A DNA stretch of 64,000 nt from Topomyia yanbarensis (taxonomy: Eukaryota > Arthropoda > Insecta > Diptera > Culicidae): assembly GCF_030247195.1 (NCBI RefSeq), contig NC_080670.1:162760080-162824079 (forward strand), given 5' to 3'. Under the pieces are notes generated by a model. That model made no database searches, was not told where the DNA came from, and saw nothing but the letters and a program-made list of their open reading frames with translations. The position numbers and the translations under genes were made by a program. Shown here piece by piece: positions 1 to 12,000 of this stretch; position 1 is the stretch's first letter; each line of letters opens with the position of its first letter.

Positions 1-231
1 TTACATATTCAGTACGATTTGCACATAGTACATACAATGGATCGACAGCCATGATTTTGAGATACTAGGTGTCGACACTGAAACATTACTTGAAACCAGC
101 GGCGAATCAAGGAGGAAGATCCGTTAAGAAATTTTAAACTAGTTATAGTTTTAAAGTAGCAACCCCTTACTGCATACTGCTACCTAAGCCTATACAAGCC
201 GGGATTAGGTTGACGATTTTTAGAGCGCCCT
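1..231 (+). repeat. Dispersed repeat, copy 1
   Basis: This stretch aligns collinearly with 19297-19543. Shared blocks include 'gatcgacagcca', 'tgaaaccagcggcg', 'aaagtagcaa' and 'gacgaattttagag'. It is non-coding and continues off the left edge of the window. The right end stops where an inverted LTR copy begins at about 232. The same 'gacgaattttagagtg' ending is seen in the repeat copies near 19.9 kb, so this is one member of an interspersed family. I recall this family as very abundant in Aedes genomes but cannot name it with certainty. Confidence 0.75.
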
Positions 232-1001
232 AGCGACGATGGCGAATTATCGCCGGATCTACTCGCTCCCCGCGAGAGAAGTCACCGCAGCGTACTTCCC
301 AGGGGGCACTTTTTACCACCCTGCTTCGCTCTCCTTGATGTTTAGCTGTGAAGGAGAACTAGGCTCGTTCCGCTGATCCTTCACAGCGAGAGCGGAAATG
401 CGTCTTCTGGGTCCTTTATAATTAGCCGGGGAAGCGAGTTGCTCCTTGGCGCTAAGCTTCCTTTTCGCGCGACCCGACATCAAAACACTCGAGTACCCGA
501 ACCACGGATCGGCACTTTTCGAACGGGATTGTCACCGTCGCACACGCGCACTTCACCGCACTGGTTATTGTGGCGGGAAACTGTCCCGGAAAAACAAAAC
601 TACTCGAGGCGTCTGTTCTATGCCGTGGTCCGTCACTATCTGTCGTATCACGATGGCCGCCTTTCACACTCGACCAAAACAAACACCAACCGCCTCGCCG
701 CATAGCTGTCATCGCCGATCCGTAACATTATCAGCACACATTTTTCAGCAAAAAGAGAGCGATGGCCTATCTAATCCCTATGTTACTTATTCACAAAAAT
801 TGAAACAAAAATTATCTAACCTAGCTGCACGAACAACACCGTTCATATAGGCGAAAATGAACAAAATTTACATGAAAAAGTGAACGGTACTGAACAGCGG
901 TGAGCATAATTTTACATGTCAACAAATACACTCTACGGAGTGTATACCCACAAATAGATATATTTCCACCCAGTGCTAAATTGTTACCCTGACAGGTTAC
1001 A
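232..1001 (-). mobile_element. LTR-like element, inverted copy (partner of 43419-44197)
   Basis: Read on the minus strand, this segment starts with TGTAACCTGTCAGGG and matches 43419-44187 along its length, including the start, the 'agcactgggtgga' block, a TATA-like 'tataaagga' block and the terminal 'cgccatcgtcgct' block. The TG start, the TATA box about two thirds of the way in, and the lack of long coding frames fit an LTR of an LTR retrotransposon, family unknown. The final GGTTACA end seen in the partner is missing here, so this copy is truncated at its 3' end. No internal domain is attached, so it is either a solo LTR or a remnant. The three overlapping small ORFs inside are not credible genes. 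Confidence 0.6.
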
Positions 1002-1228
1002 AGTCAGACCGGACTAAGTGACATTGTATTCATTTCGTGAAAAATTGAGTTTAAAGTTTGAATCGCAGCATCCTTTTCGTTATAATTCGAAATTATTGTT
1101 TGTCATAATTCTTGATCATAATAACATATTTCAAATCTGGTAAAAGTCGAATGTAGCTTAATAAATTCATTATCCAGTGCTATCATCATCTCATTTTTTG
1201 AGATTTTGCGACTTAGTTCGGTCTGACT
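1002..1228. mobile_element. Small MITE candidate with 21-bp imperfect terminal inverted repeats
   Basis: The left end AGTCAGACCGGACTAAGTGAC (1002-1022, 21 positions) is repeated in inverted orientation at 1208-1228 with about 18 of 21 positions matching. The 227-bp interior is AT-rich and has no coding frame. This is the structure of a non-autonomous DNA transposon. The flanks do not show an obvious clean target-site duplication, because the left end abuts the LTR copy directly. Confidence 0.5.
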
Positions 1229-1746
1229 TAATACCGACCAATTTTCATAAAGAATCATTTGAAAATTTCCCACTTAAATGTGTTTCCGTTGCATATCATT
1301 AGATTTGAACTAACGTCCCGAAGTGTAGTCACGACACTCCGGTTATGTCGCAGACATTACCCACCCATCCTTTATGCAGTGGTCATACCGACAACTTACT
1401 CAGCACTGTTCCGTGGAATTATGAAACACTTTTCCATCGGTTATAATTGTTCACATTTTTTCAATCAAACGCAATACAATGAAAATGCATTTGAGATATA
1501 TCCACAAACGAACAGAGGCAACGCCAAGGTGCTTAGAGATTTCAAGGATCGTATCACCTGAGAATAAAAGCTCCTTGGGCAACGCTATGATGTAATTCCT
1601 CCGAAAATATTGTTTGACTCATTTTACCAGAACCTTATCCCAAAGAATAACTTTCAAGTGTGTTATCATATCAGGCCCGAGTACAATTTTTCACTAGTGG
1701 TCTGTCCCTCGTATGCTTGCGCATACGTCAGTGGGTCCAAAATCAT
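1229..1746. other. AT-rich DNA, no assigned feature
   Basis: I see no homology-bearing ORF, no array and no clear repeat here. The 100-residue ORF at 1259-1561 has no recognisable motif and unremarkable composition, so I do not call it a gene. Confidence 0.5.
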
Positions 1747-2144
1747 ATACACACAAAAAAATAATGAAAATTAAACGACATGTAAATCAATACGAATGTA
1801 AATATATAAAGATTGAATCAAAAATTTGATTGAAAATTACGTTAAAATCAATGCACTCAATTGGAGCATCAAAAAGCATACAATGTTACACTTTCATTCG
1901 CGTAATATTACATGTCATTCATTTTACAGCAAAAAGCGTGTAAAAAATACATTGAAGTGCATTGGTTTTCCGTTTGAAGAAACTGTAATTTTCAATCCAC
2001 GTGTAGAATTATAATAAAATTCTTCGAAGAAAGCACGACAAGTCGTGTGGATTTTTAGTGGAACTTAATTTTACATTTATATTCATGCTCCAAATATGTG
2101 CATGAAAATAAACTTAAAATTACAAAATATTTTTTTCTGTGTAT
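1747..2144. mobile_element. MITE candidate, about 0.4 kb
   Basis: The left edge reads ATACACACAAAAAAAT and the right edge ATTTTTTTCTGTGTAT, an inverted pair of about 16 bp with one mismatch. The interior is very AT-rich with internal 'gtaaaatt/aatttac' type motifs and no coding potential. The flanking TA-rich bases would allow a TA-type target duplication, but this is not decisive in such AT-rich sequence. Confidence 0.4.
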
Positions 2145-2739
2145 GCGGTGATGGTCTCAATTGATAATATTAATATATATTTAAATTGTCTGGCGAATAA
2201 TTGTATTCGAGTGTAATGTCTGTTAGTCTATGTTATACCTCAGAGTGCATGCACTCTATAGTCCACTTATATGAATTTTGAATTGCAAGGCACTTTGAAA
2301 TATGAGTGGCCGCCGTTTGATCAAGCAAATATTGTTTTCAAATGTAATTAAACTTGCACTCTAGTAATGACTGGAGAAATGTATCGAATATCCAACCGAT
2401 TGAAATCATTAAATTCGAAACATATTTTCAAATGGTTTTCTTTTCCATTGTGCTAAAGAATTCTCATAATTACTTACCCAAATACAGTTCCAGACATATG
2501 TCAAAAACCTGGGTAGTCTTACTCTCGTTGTAGCGTTTCCTTTTCCTCACGGGACTGGTATGCTTCGTGATTTTTCGCACCTGTTTCTTTTGCTCACGAA
2601 TTATCCGCAGTTATCTCGGAACCAAACTTAATCCATTAAATTGCGCGTCTTTTGAGCCATTTAGCTGCTGGCTTTCCTCTTGTAATTCACCATTATCTGT
2701 ATATAATAGGTCGTTTAGATCCTCTACGTACTTGAGTCA
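2145..2739. other. AT-rich DNA, no assigned feature
   Basis: I see nothing that can be supported here. The ORF at 2567-2809 has no recognisable domain, and its right part overlaps the start of the R1-like fragment. Confidence 0.45.
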
Positions 2740-4720
2740 TTCGGCTACGAACATCAACTTGGATAGTCCCCAACGTGAATCTACTCTACTCCGACTCCGT
2801 GTTCCCTGACAGCAGAATTTCTCCCGATGCCGATTCTGTGCTTCGACAGGTGTCACTCGAGGTAGTCCCCAGCGGTGGATCTAGCCTACTCCGTTGGACA
2901 ACCGGTCGTAATTCGGACGAAAGCCGGTTGTTATAGTAAGAGATTTTAGAGCTGGACCATGGATTGGGGCAGCAGGCTGACCAACACAAAAGGTTACAGC
3001 ATGTGAGAAGCTCCAGCGAAGCTGGATGTAAGGTTGTGCAACGAAAGTTCCGCTAGCACATTCCGCAAAGACGGCCGACTACACCATTGGCCAGCGCAAT
3101 TACATTATAACGCGAAGAGTGAGGATTGGCGAGCGTAAGTAGAAAATAAAGGACTTCGACCTTTTTGTGGAAGCGCACTTTGTTCCGACAGCCTCGCTCC
3201 AATTTCGAATGCCGATGAGCTGTCGGAAACATTAGTGAGGGCGTGTGAGGTAACAATGCCGAGGGAAATGAAACCGAGGAACTACCGGCGTCCGGTGTAT
3301 CGGTCGAACGAAAAGTTCAGCATCATCCGTGCTGCCTGACTAAAGGCCAGAAAACAAGACCAGATGCAGTAAGAGAAAAGTCTATGGTTGCTAGTGCTGC
3401 TTTTAATCGCGAGCTAGAACTTAGTAAATCCACCTACTACAAGGAGTTATGCAGAGAAGTAGACGCTAACCCCTAGGGCAACATAAACCGTGTCGTAATG
3501 GCCAAGACCAAGGATCCAACGATGCCAGATGAAATCTGGGCGAACAAATTAAAATTGCTGGTGACAATCGAGTCTCCAACGACGAGCTTAAAGACTGAAA
3601 GCGAAGAAAGCTCCCGGTCCGGACGGTATCCCCAACGTAGCGCTGAAGACCACGATCCTGGCGTTTCCGGACATGTTCAAGATAGTTCTACAGAAATGCC
3701 TGGACGAAAAGCTACTTCCCGTATAGATGGTAGATCCAGAAGCTGGTGTTGCGTGCCAAAACCAGGGAAGCCATCAGGAGATCCGGCATCGTATCGGTCT
3801 ATATGTCTGCTGAATAGCTTTGGTAAGCTTCTGGAAAGGTTCAACAGGCTGACGAACTACGCTGAAAGTGAGAACGGACTATCGAAGAGGCAGTTCGGAT
3901 TCGGGAAAGGGATCTCGCCGGTGGACGCCATTCGCATAGTCATCGGCGCTCCCGAATGCATTGAAGCAAAAGAGAATGGGTAATGTACAACGGAGTGTTA
4001 ACACTGCAACTGCCGAGGGGAGTCGAGATCGTCGGTTTTACAGCTGGCGTTGTCCTGAAGATAAACGGCGAGACCCTCGAGAAAGTGCAGATAATAACGG
4101 CAGAGACAATAGGCAACGTGGAAACCTGGATGGCTGATGTCAAGTTGCAGCTGGCTCACAACAAGACGGAGGTAGTACTGGTCATTAACGGAAAAAATAT
4201 CCAGTGTATCGTGATTAGCCTCAACGGACAATCACTGAGGCATCTGGTATAGAACTAAATCGTCGGAGGCGGGATGATTCCCATCTGCATAACCCTAGTT
4301 GAGGACATGGAGTGCTACCAGCGGAGGAATACATGCTGAAAAGGAAGGTGGACCTGCATCCGTTTGGGCATGTTTCGTCACCCTTTTGCACGGGGTGTGT
4401 CAAACGTGCAAGAGACGCCTGAACATGTGGTCTTCGAATGCCCTAGATTCGAAGAAGTTCTAAGGGGTATGCCCAGCGTCGAAGAGATGTGCCACGATGA
4501 ACAAATGCGGTCAACAGAGTAGTGTCGAGAATACTCTCCGACGTACAGAAAAAGTGACGAAAGGACAAACAAAGCAGCTTTGCAGACCGGAAAGCCGCCG
4601 TGAAACAAATCGGACCGGAAAAACTCCGCTACCGGGAAACTGTCTGCCAGAGTACGCTAGATCCGCTACCGGGGACCAGTTGAATAGTACGCAACGCAGC
4701 ACCGGATTCGGAACATAGGG
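2740..4720 (+). mobile_element. Decayed R1-clade LINE (element E), internally deleted
   Basis: In order on the plus strand this holds a serine/proline-rich ORF1-like piece (2840-2930, encoding VVPSGGSSLLRWTTGR), a linker typical of R1-clade ORF2 (3420-3520, ELCREVDANP then MAKTK), reverse transcriptase pieces, and the C-terminal FGHVSSPFCTGC region near 4360. The endonuclease is missing. The same subfamily occurs in inverted orientation at 47400-48610. Multiple stops and frameshifts are present, including an in-frame TAG where the family has a conserved tryptophan after ANP. No poly(A) tail or target-site duplication was recognised. Confidence 0.75.
3360..4260 (+). pseudogene. R1-clade reverse transcriptase pseudogene (element E)
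   Basis: The 161-residue frame at 3498-3983 contains PKPGKPSGDPASYRSICLLN and GLSKRQFGFGKGISPVDAIR, which are the fingers and palm motifs of R1-clade reverse transcriptase. A deletion then joins directly to the frame at 3983-4252, whose GFTAGVVLKINGETLEKVQ stands where the family has G-F-A-D-D-V. The catalytic aspartate pair is therefore lost (T-A-G instead of A-D-D). The domain lies between an ORF2 linker and the C-terminal cysteine-rich region. It cannot encode an active enzyme. Confidence 0.8.
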
Positions 4721-4799
4721 GCGCCAGCAGACCAGATACCATGCCAGGTAAGATTCCAGCTGTCGCACTCTGGGCACAAATTCGTTGGATACTTTTCCT

Positions 4800-5340
4800 G
4801 CAGCTAAACTTGTATTTTGCCAACTTTACTGTCGATATTCCACGTCGTTTCGTCTTTGCAGATCTCTCTCTACACCTAGAGTCAGCTACTCGCCCCCTAG
4901 AATCCTCTCTCACACGCACACTCCAGACAGTAGGGTGGAGGCGCATGACCGAATCGATGTAGATACATCCTAAAGCTGCCGTGACCAAATAGGGCCTGCC
5001 TAAGGTGGATGCCTATCTCTTCGTGCTTCCTGTTTGCCACGTTCGGAATTTGCCGATACATCCATGCTTCTTGTTCCTTTCCGTTGGTAGCTCTCGATAT
5101 TCTTAGCTTGGGCAGTATGCGTAATTGCCGTAATTGATCCCGATTCCGAAAATTACGCATTCTGCCTCCCACGATATGGTTCTGAACGCGCTCGCGATTA
5201 GCGCGGCCGTGAGTCAGAATGCATTGTTTAGTTTATCTCGATTTCGTTTGGTCCTCAGCGCAGCATCTCAGGGTGAAACACTCAGACGCCACACTACTCG
5301 GAAGACGCCGTCTCTTACTGATTCATGGACCACTAAAGTT
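4800..5340 (-). pseudogene. R1-clade LINE ORF2 C-terminal fragment
   Basis: On the minus strand this encodes ALFGHGSFRMYLHRFGHA followed by a cysteine-containing segment, the C-terminal region of R1-clade ORF2 downstream of the reverse transcriptase. Upstream in the same direction is a degraded stretch resembling the 'R-x-I-x-x-x-Y-R-T-x-S' block. It lies tail to tail with element E (plus strand). Frame breaks are present and both ends are ill defined. Confidence 0.55.
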
Positions 5341-6171
5341 CGGCATGGTTTGAGCACCACTGGCACAGCCAACGTGGTTATCAAAGTTTAACCGATCGTC
5401 GATCATTACTGCTAGGTTTTAAAGCTCACGATTTTGTTGCTATAGCTATGCCTCCAACGGTAATCTAAGCCCCTGGAAAGTTTGCTTACTAGCACCACCT
5501 CCGTCTAATGCTGTTCTAGCTGTAACTCCATTTATTTCGTTTTTGATTGCGTTTGTTGCCTTTATCTTCAGCATTTCAACGTCTTCCAGCGCCCTACACC
5601 TGTTATAGTTGACATGACGCCATCTGCGATTCAGACTGTTGCGACTTCAAAGAGCAGTTTTAGCGTTAGAGCGTCATTATACATGATGTTACAAAAAGTT
5701 GGGCCAAGTAAATACTAATTACGTCTGGAACAGAATTACGCAGCACAAGCCGACCCCTAACTTCCTCAAGTGTGTCACCCTGTCGACGGTCCTGCAAAAG
5801 CCTAAAACTACTAAGTATACTAGAAGCTGCTGATAAACAGCAGCCAAACTTCTGCTTCCCCTTTAAATTTGGGAAGATTCTGAGAAACCACTTCACGAGT
5901 TGCTAGCTGATCCCTAGTAATATGACCAGCGACACACTACGGCCTTGTTCCTTCTCCGCATATCAGAAGATTATTGCGATCACAGAAGTACGGAATTTTA
6001 AAATTTAGCCAAAAAGCGTTTACGTAACTTTTGCGTACAAGGACAGGATAACCCTTACTATGACAACTTCACTGGCGGTTGAAATAAGCAATGTCGAATC
6101 CTGCTTCGATATTGCTATGATCCCATCAGCAATAAGAACTGCTGTGCTTGCGGGACATCGTCCGTACCAGG
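5341..6171. other. Unassigned DNA
   Basis: No recognised protein motif or repeat. The minus-strand frame 5666-5896 (76 residues) has no domain I can name. This stretch separates the R1 fragments from the minisatellite. Confidence 0.4.
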
Positions 6172-9054
6172 TGGTCATTTGACTGAAAGGGTAATTTGGT
6201 CGAAAGGGCAATTCGGCCGAAAGAGTAATGTAGCCGAAAGGGTAATTTGGCCGAGAGGGTAATTTGGCCGAAAAGGTAATTTGGCCGAAACGGTAATTTG
6301 GCCGAAAAGGTAAATTGGTCGAAGGGTAATTTGGCCGAAAACGAAATTTACCCAAAACGGTAATTTGGTCGAAAGGGTAATTTGGCCGAAAGGGAAATTT
6401 GACCGAAAGGTTCATTTGGTTACAAGAGTCACTTGGCCAAAAGGGTAATTTGGCGGAAACGGTAATTTGGTCGAAAGGGTAATTTGGCCGATAGGGAAAT
6501 TTGACCGAAAAGGTTATTTGGTTAAAAGAGTTACTTTGCCGAAAGGGTATTTGGCCGAAAGGGTAATTTGGCCGAGGGTAATTAGGCCGAAATGGTAAAT
6601 TGGTTGAAAGGGTAATTTGGCCGAAAACTAAATTTGACCGAAACGGTAATTTGGTCGAAAGGATAATTTGGCCGAAAGGGTCATTTGGTTGAAAGAGTCA
6701 CTTTGTCGAAATGATATTTGACCGAGAAGGGAATTTGGCCGAAAGGGTAATTTGGCCGAAAGAGTAATTTAGACGAAAGGGTAATTTGATCGAAAGCGTA
6801 ATTTGGCCGAAAGGGAAATTTGACCGAAAGGGTAATTTGGTTGAAAGGATCATTTGGTTGAAAGAGTTACTTTGCCGAAAAGTTATTTGGCTGAAAGGTA
6901 ACTTGGCCGCAAGTGTAATTTGGTCGAAAGGGTAATTTGGCCGAAAGGTAAATTTTACCGAAAGGGTCATTTGGTTGAAAGGGTCATTTGGTTGAAAGAG
7001 TCACTTTGCCGAAAGGACATTTTACCGAAAAGGGAATTTGGCCGAAAGGATAATGTGGCCGAGAGGGCAATTTGGCCGAAACGGTAATTTGGTCGAAAAG
7101 GTAATTTGACCGAAATGGAAATTTGATCGAAAGGGTCATTTGGTTGAAAGGATCATCTGGTTGAAAGAGTTACTTTGCCGAAGGGTATTTGGCCGAAAGG
7201 GTAATTTGTCCGAAACGGTAATTTGGCCGAAAGGGTAATTTGGTAGAAAGGGTAATTTTGTCGAAAGGTTATTTTGCCGAAAGAGAATTTAACCAAAAGA
7301 ATAATTTGGCTGAAAATGTCATTTGGTTGAAAGGGTCATTTGGTCAAAATGGTAATTTGGCCGAAAAGGTAATTGGTGATGGTGATTTCATGGGTTGAAC
7401 CCATTTCAAACACTATCAAAAAACTATGAAGTGGGGGTGAATTTGGACTATGATCATGGGGGCATTTTGTGTTTTTCGTTTGAACGGGTTGGCCGAAAGA
7501 GTAATTTAACCGAAAGGGTAATTGTACTAAAAGGGTACTTTTTTCCTAAAGGGTGATTTGGCCGAAGGGAAATTTGTCCAAAAGGTAAATTTTCCAGAAA
7601 GGGTAATTTGGTTGAAAGGATCATTTGGTTGAAAGTCATTTGGCCGAAAGCGCAATTTGGCCGAAACGGTAATTTAGACGAAAGTGTAGTTTGGCTGATA
7701 GGGAAATTTAACCGGAAGAGTAATATGGCTGGAAGAGCAATTTGGCCAAAAGGGCAATATGGCTTAAAGGGTAATTTGGCCAAAGAGGTAATTTTGTCAA
7801 GAGGGTCATTTGGCCGAAAGTGTAATTTGGTCGAAAGGGTAATTTGGTTGAAATGGTCATTTGGCTGAAAGGGTCATTTGGTTGAAAGTCATTTGGCCGA
7901 AATGGCAATTTGGTCGAAAGGGTAATTTGGCCGAAAGGGAAATTTAATCAAATGGATCATTTGGTTGGAAGGATAATTTGGTTAAAATTGTCACTTGACC
8001 GAAAGGGTAATTTGGCCGAAAGGGTAATTTGGCTGAATGAGTTGATTTGGCCGAAAGGGTAATTTTGCCAAAAGGGTAATTTGACCGCAAGAGTAATTCG
8101 GCTGAAATGGAAATTTGATCAAGAGAGTAATTTGGCTAAAAGTGCAATTTGGCCGTAAGGACAATATGGCCGAAACGGTAATCTTGGGTAATTTTTCCAA
8201 AAGGGTAATTTGGCCGAAAGGTAATATGGTTGAATGGGTCATTTGGCTGAAAGGGTCATTTGGCCGAAAGCATAATTGGGCCGAAACGGTAATTTGGCTG
8301 AAAGGGACATTCGACCGGAAGAGTAATTTGGCTGGAAGAGCAATTTGGCTGAAAGGGCAATATGGCTGAAATGATAATTTGGTCAAAGAGCTAATTTTGC
8401 TAAAAGAGTAATTTGGCCGAAAGGATAATTTGGTTGAAATGGTCATTTGGTTGAAAGGGTCATTTCGTTGAAAGAGACATTTGGTTGAATAATTTGGCCG
8501 AAAGGGTAATTTGGCCGAAAAGGTAATTTGGCCGAAGGGTAATTTGACCGAAAGGGTAATTTGGTCGAAACGGTAGTTTGGCCGAAAGGGTGATTTGGTC
8601 GGAAGAGTAATTTTGCCGAAAGGAAATTTTGACCAAAAGGGTCATTTGGTTGTAAGGATCATTGCGTTGATCATTTGCTTGAAAGCGTTATTTTTCCGAA
8701 AGGATAATTTGGCCTATAGGGTAATTTGGCTGAAGGGGTCATTTAGTTGAACGGGTCATTTGGTCGAACGGGTAATGTGACCGAAAGGGTAATTTGGCCG
8801 AAAGAGTTCATTTGGCCAAAAGCGTAATTTTGCCAAAAGTGTAATTTGGCCGAAAGAGTAATTTGGCTGAAAGGGAAATTTGATTGAAAGAGTAATTTGG
8901 CCGAAAGAGCCCTTTGGCCGTAAGGGCAATATGGCTGAAAGGATAATATGGCCGAAGGGGTAGTTTTGCCAAAAGGGCAATTTTTTCTAAAAAATAATTT
9001 GGCCGAAAGGGTAATTTGTTCAAAAGGGTAATTTGGCCGAAAGGGTAATGCATA
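6172..9054. repeat. Large minisatellite, 17-bp unit GGTAATTTGGCCGAAAG, with higher-order structure
   Basis: About 2.9 kb, roughly 170 units, of a degenerate 17-bp repeat with consensus GGTAATTTGGCCGAAAG. Variants GGTCATTTGGTTGAAAG and AGTCACTTTGCCGAAAG recur at intervals of about 105-170 bp in the left half. A longer block containing 'gcaatatggc' recurs near 7730, 8335 and 8905 (about 570-600 bp apart), so unit variants are arranged in higher-order repeats. Because 17 is not a multiple of 3, translation cycles through frames and yields a 17-residue protein repeat (PFRPNYPFGQITLSAKL) on the minus strand and a WPKGNLAE-like repeat on the plus strand. Several ORFs of 60-150 codons are by-products, not genes. 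A non-repeat island of about 120 bp lies at 7370-7490. Confidence 0.97.
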
Positions 9055-12000
9055 GGCAAGTAACAAACTTTCCTAGATCAATATATTTAATAAACATTTC
9101 TAGAGGCTGTGAAGAACAACTCATGTTGCAATTAAAAAATTGAATGTCATTTTATCGTACTTTTAGCGTAGGAAGTCAATTCAACTGAGATAATAGTTCA
9201 TCTTAGGCTTATGAGAGCTACACCATACTTCCACGCAACCAGAATTGTTTCGGAATTATTTTCAAGATAAAAATTTTATGAAAATTTTGATTTTTGAAAA
9301 TAACGTCAAAATAAATTTTGACGGAATAACAAATTTAAATATTAATGGCTTGTATTTTCAAAAATTAAAATAAAGAATATGTTAATAAATAATTACTACA
9401 ATAGTCAACCATTTCATTAGAACGTTCTGCTTATAACCCAGCAATGAATTCACGTCGTCTATCAAGACTTATTCCTATTTCTCTTTTTTGAAAGCGGAAG
9501 ATCTTATCGAGCTCTATGGAGGATATGGAAAATATGGCTGAGTTTCCCATAGACAGATATAAAAGAAATGTATAGAAAGAACAGCTCATGTTAAAAAGAA
9601 TGAAAATATCCACCAAATGTTAACATCAATAAAAACTAATATTTTAAATACAAGAATAAATAAACAATAATCATTTTATGACAGAAAAGCAACATCCATT
9701 GCTAATTAGATCGTCTCTATGTATTGCCTATAACCCAGAAATGAATCTATTATGGTTATTCAATCAAATTGTATTCGCATTTTTATAAGTATTATTTTCG
9801 GCCAAATAACTCTTGAACCAGTCGAAAATAGGTCAAATAGGTTTCGAACAAATGACCGGACACCCTACCAAACACTGATGGGACGAGATCGAAACGATTT
9901 ATGGTTAACTGAAATGGAAAATTTGTTATTTGCAAGGAAAATTTGTGTACCTGTTTGAATCATTCAAAATTATTACAAAAATGTGAAAGAAATCATTCAC
10001 TTGATTTATTTGACAATGATTTAAATCGTGCATACAAATTGCAGAGTGTATCTTCACAGTACAACTGTGAAAGCACAGAAGTATAATTCAGAAGGAGTAT
10101 GTACCATATAGATAAATTAAGGAGGAATCTCTACAGTTGGATTCACTATAACCGTTATCGTAAAAGAACTGCAGAAACAGAAATAAAATATTTTAAAATG
10201 CACTTTCCTCGACTCAAGCCGTAAATATATGAATATCCAGCTCATTTTTCCTCGAAGCATTTTCTTTTCCTTTCACCCCTCTCGCCTTCAGTAAAAAATT
10301 TAATAGTATGTATACGTAAACAGAAAATTTATGGCCGAGACTCCGCACCTTCTCAACCGAACGTTCCAATGGCATCGTGTCTCCTTACGACCCACATCAA
10401 GTGGTAAGTTTTCTTCAGTATACGACTGCTAGAATTCGAGGTTCGGTTTCCTGCTCTTCCCGCCAAAGTTAACCACATTTTTGGAGAGACACGTCACCCA
10501 CCAGAGCCAAATTTACGAGCTTCGGATGAGTAATTTTTTGGGAACACTCCAAATCTCACCCTGGCGCGCCAACCGACCCGACCGACCGACCAAAACCAAC
10601 GGAATGTTTGAGAAATGCAAAACGAAAGCTTTCCACCAGGATCCGACGCCAGCATCTTCCTTACAGTCTCTGGGGCGAACCTTGCTTCTGCTTCACTGAC
10701 TGACTGACTGACTGACAGCGCGGCGGTGGCGACGGCGGCTAGATCTTCAATATTAGCTCCATCTTGGGCGGAATGGTAATTCCAGCCGATTCATATGAAT
10801 AGCGGGTCTCCACTAATGAAACGTACGCTGGATTCATCTTTATGGTAGTATGTACGGAACGGCAGTTGTGTATAGGTATACCTTTTCGCATGGCTAATCA
10901 AATCCATTAGACATCTTTGCACGTGAGTTTTGTGAAGACTGGGCTGAAGCAATTTTGGGTTCTTGAAATAATGTTGTTCTATTAAAGATAAGTTTTTCCG
11001 GAGACGTGCAGTTGGATTACTGCCGGGAACACGGGTTAGTGATAGGCCGGGATAATGGCGAAAGCGGCTCTTGCCACTGAGAGTATTCCGCAGCACGGAT
11101 AAGTTTTTGGTGCTTTAATTCCTGGACAGTTGTGAGTTTAAAATGTTTTCCAGATTTCCCAATTTTATTCGAGCTTTTGAATAATTGTGCTAAAATTAAA
11201 TAGTTTGCTGGTAATGCGCAATTCGCTGTATTAGTTTTTGAGTTTGAAATGTGTTCCAATTGGACCCCACAGTTTTAAAATTGTCAAATTTATAAGTTCA
11301 AATACGATGTTTGCTCAATGGTGTATGACTATGGACACGCAATAGTGTTAATTGATAAGTTGTAAACAACAGTTGTAAACATTAATTCTTAGCAAGCAGC
11401 ATTTTAATCCTTCTTCATTCTGGTGAAAAATTAGACTTCATTGGCGAAGGAGAAACGTACGATGTTGTATAAATTTACGGATCAGACGAGGAATAATATC
11501 TCAACAAACACGCTACGGAACAAGTCCATATAGAACAAAACATGATTTCCCATTGGTTGCCATGACAACGTATTTGGGAAGGTACCTCATGCGCTGAGTT
11601 TCCTGGCATAATCGTACAATAATATTACCTAGTGAATCAGCTCATTTCGGATTTTACACAACTCTATTCAACCAAATCCCCCAATTATTTCTAGTGCTAG
11701 TTCTCACCGTGTGTGCAGCCTGCCTCCTGCCAGTTGGTTATTACCAGCCATTTCATCGACATACAGCCACCTTTCACCGGTATTCCACCGTAAGCTAGGT
11801 AAATAGGCTTACGATAGGCATTACATTTCAATTTTATTGAGAGCCCTATTCCATCGCATGGCAGAGCATCCCTTCGACGTACCACGTAGCCACGCTAAAA
11901 CTTTCTTGCCATTTCCATTGCTCCCCCTGCGTCGTTTCAACAACCCGCACCGCATCATCTCAACCGAGCAATTTGGAAATGTCATCGCGAGTTATGCAAT

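Noticed and set aside
6020..9066. Several ORFs of 60-151 codons on both strands, rich in repeated PFRPNYPFGQ-type peptides
   Set aside because: They are by-products of a 17-bp minisatellite. The peptide repeats are the same motif read in three frames.
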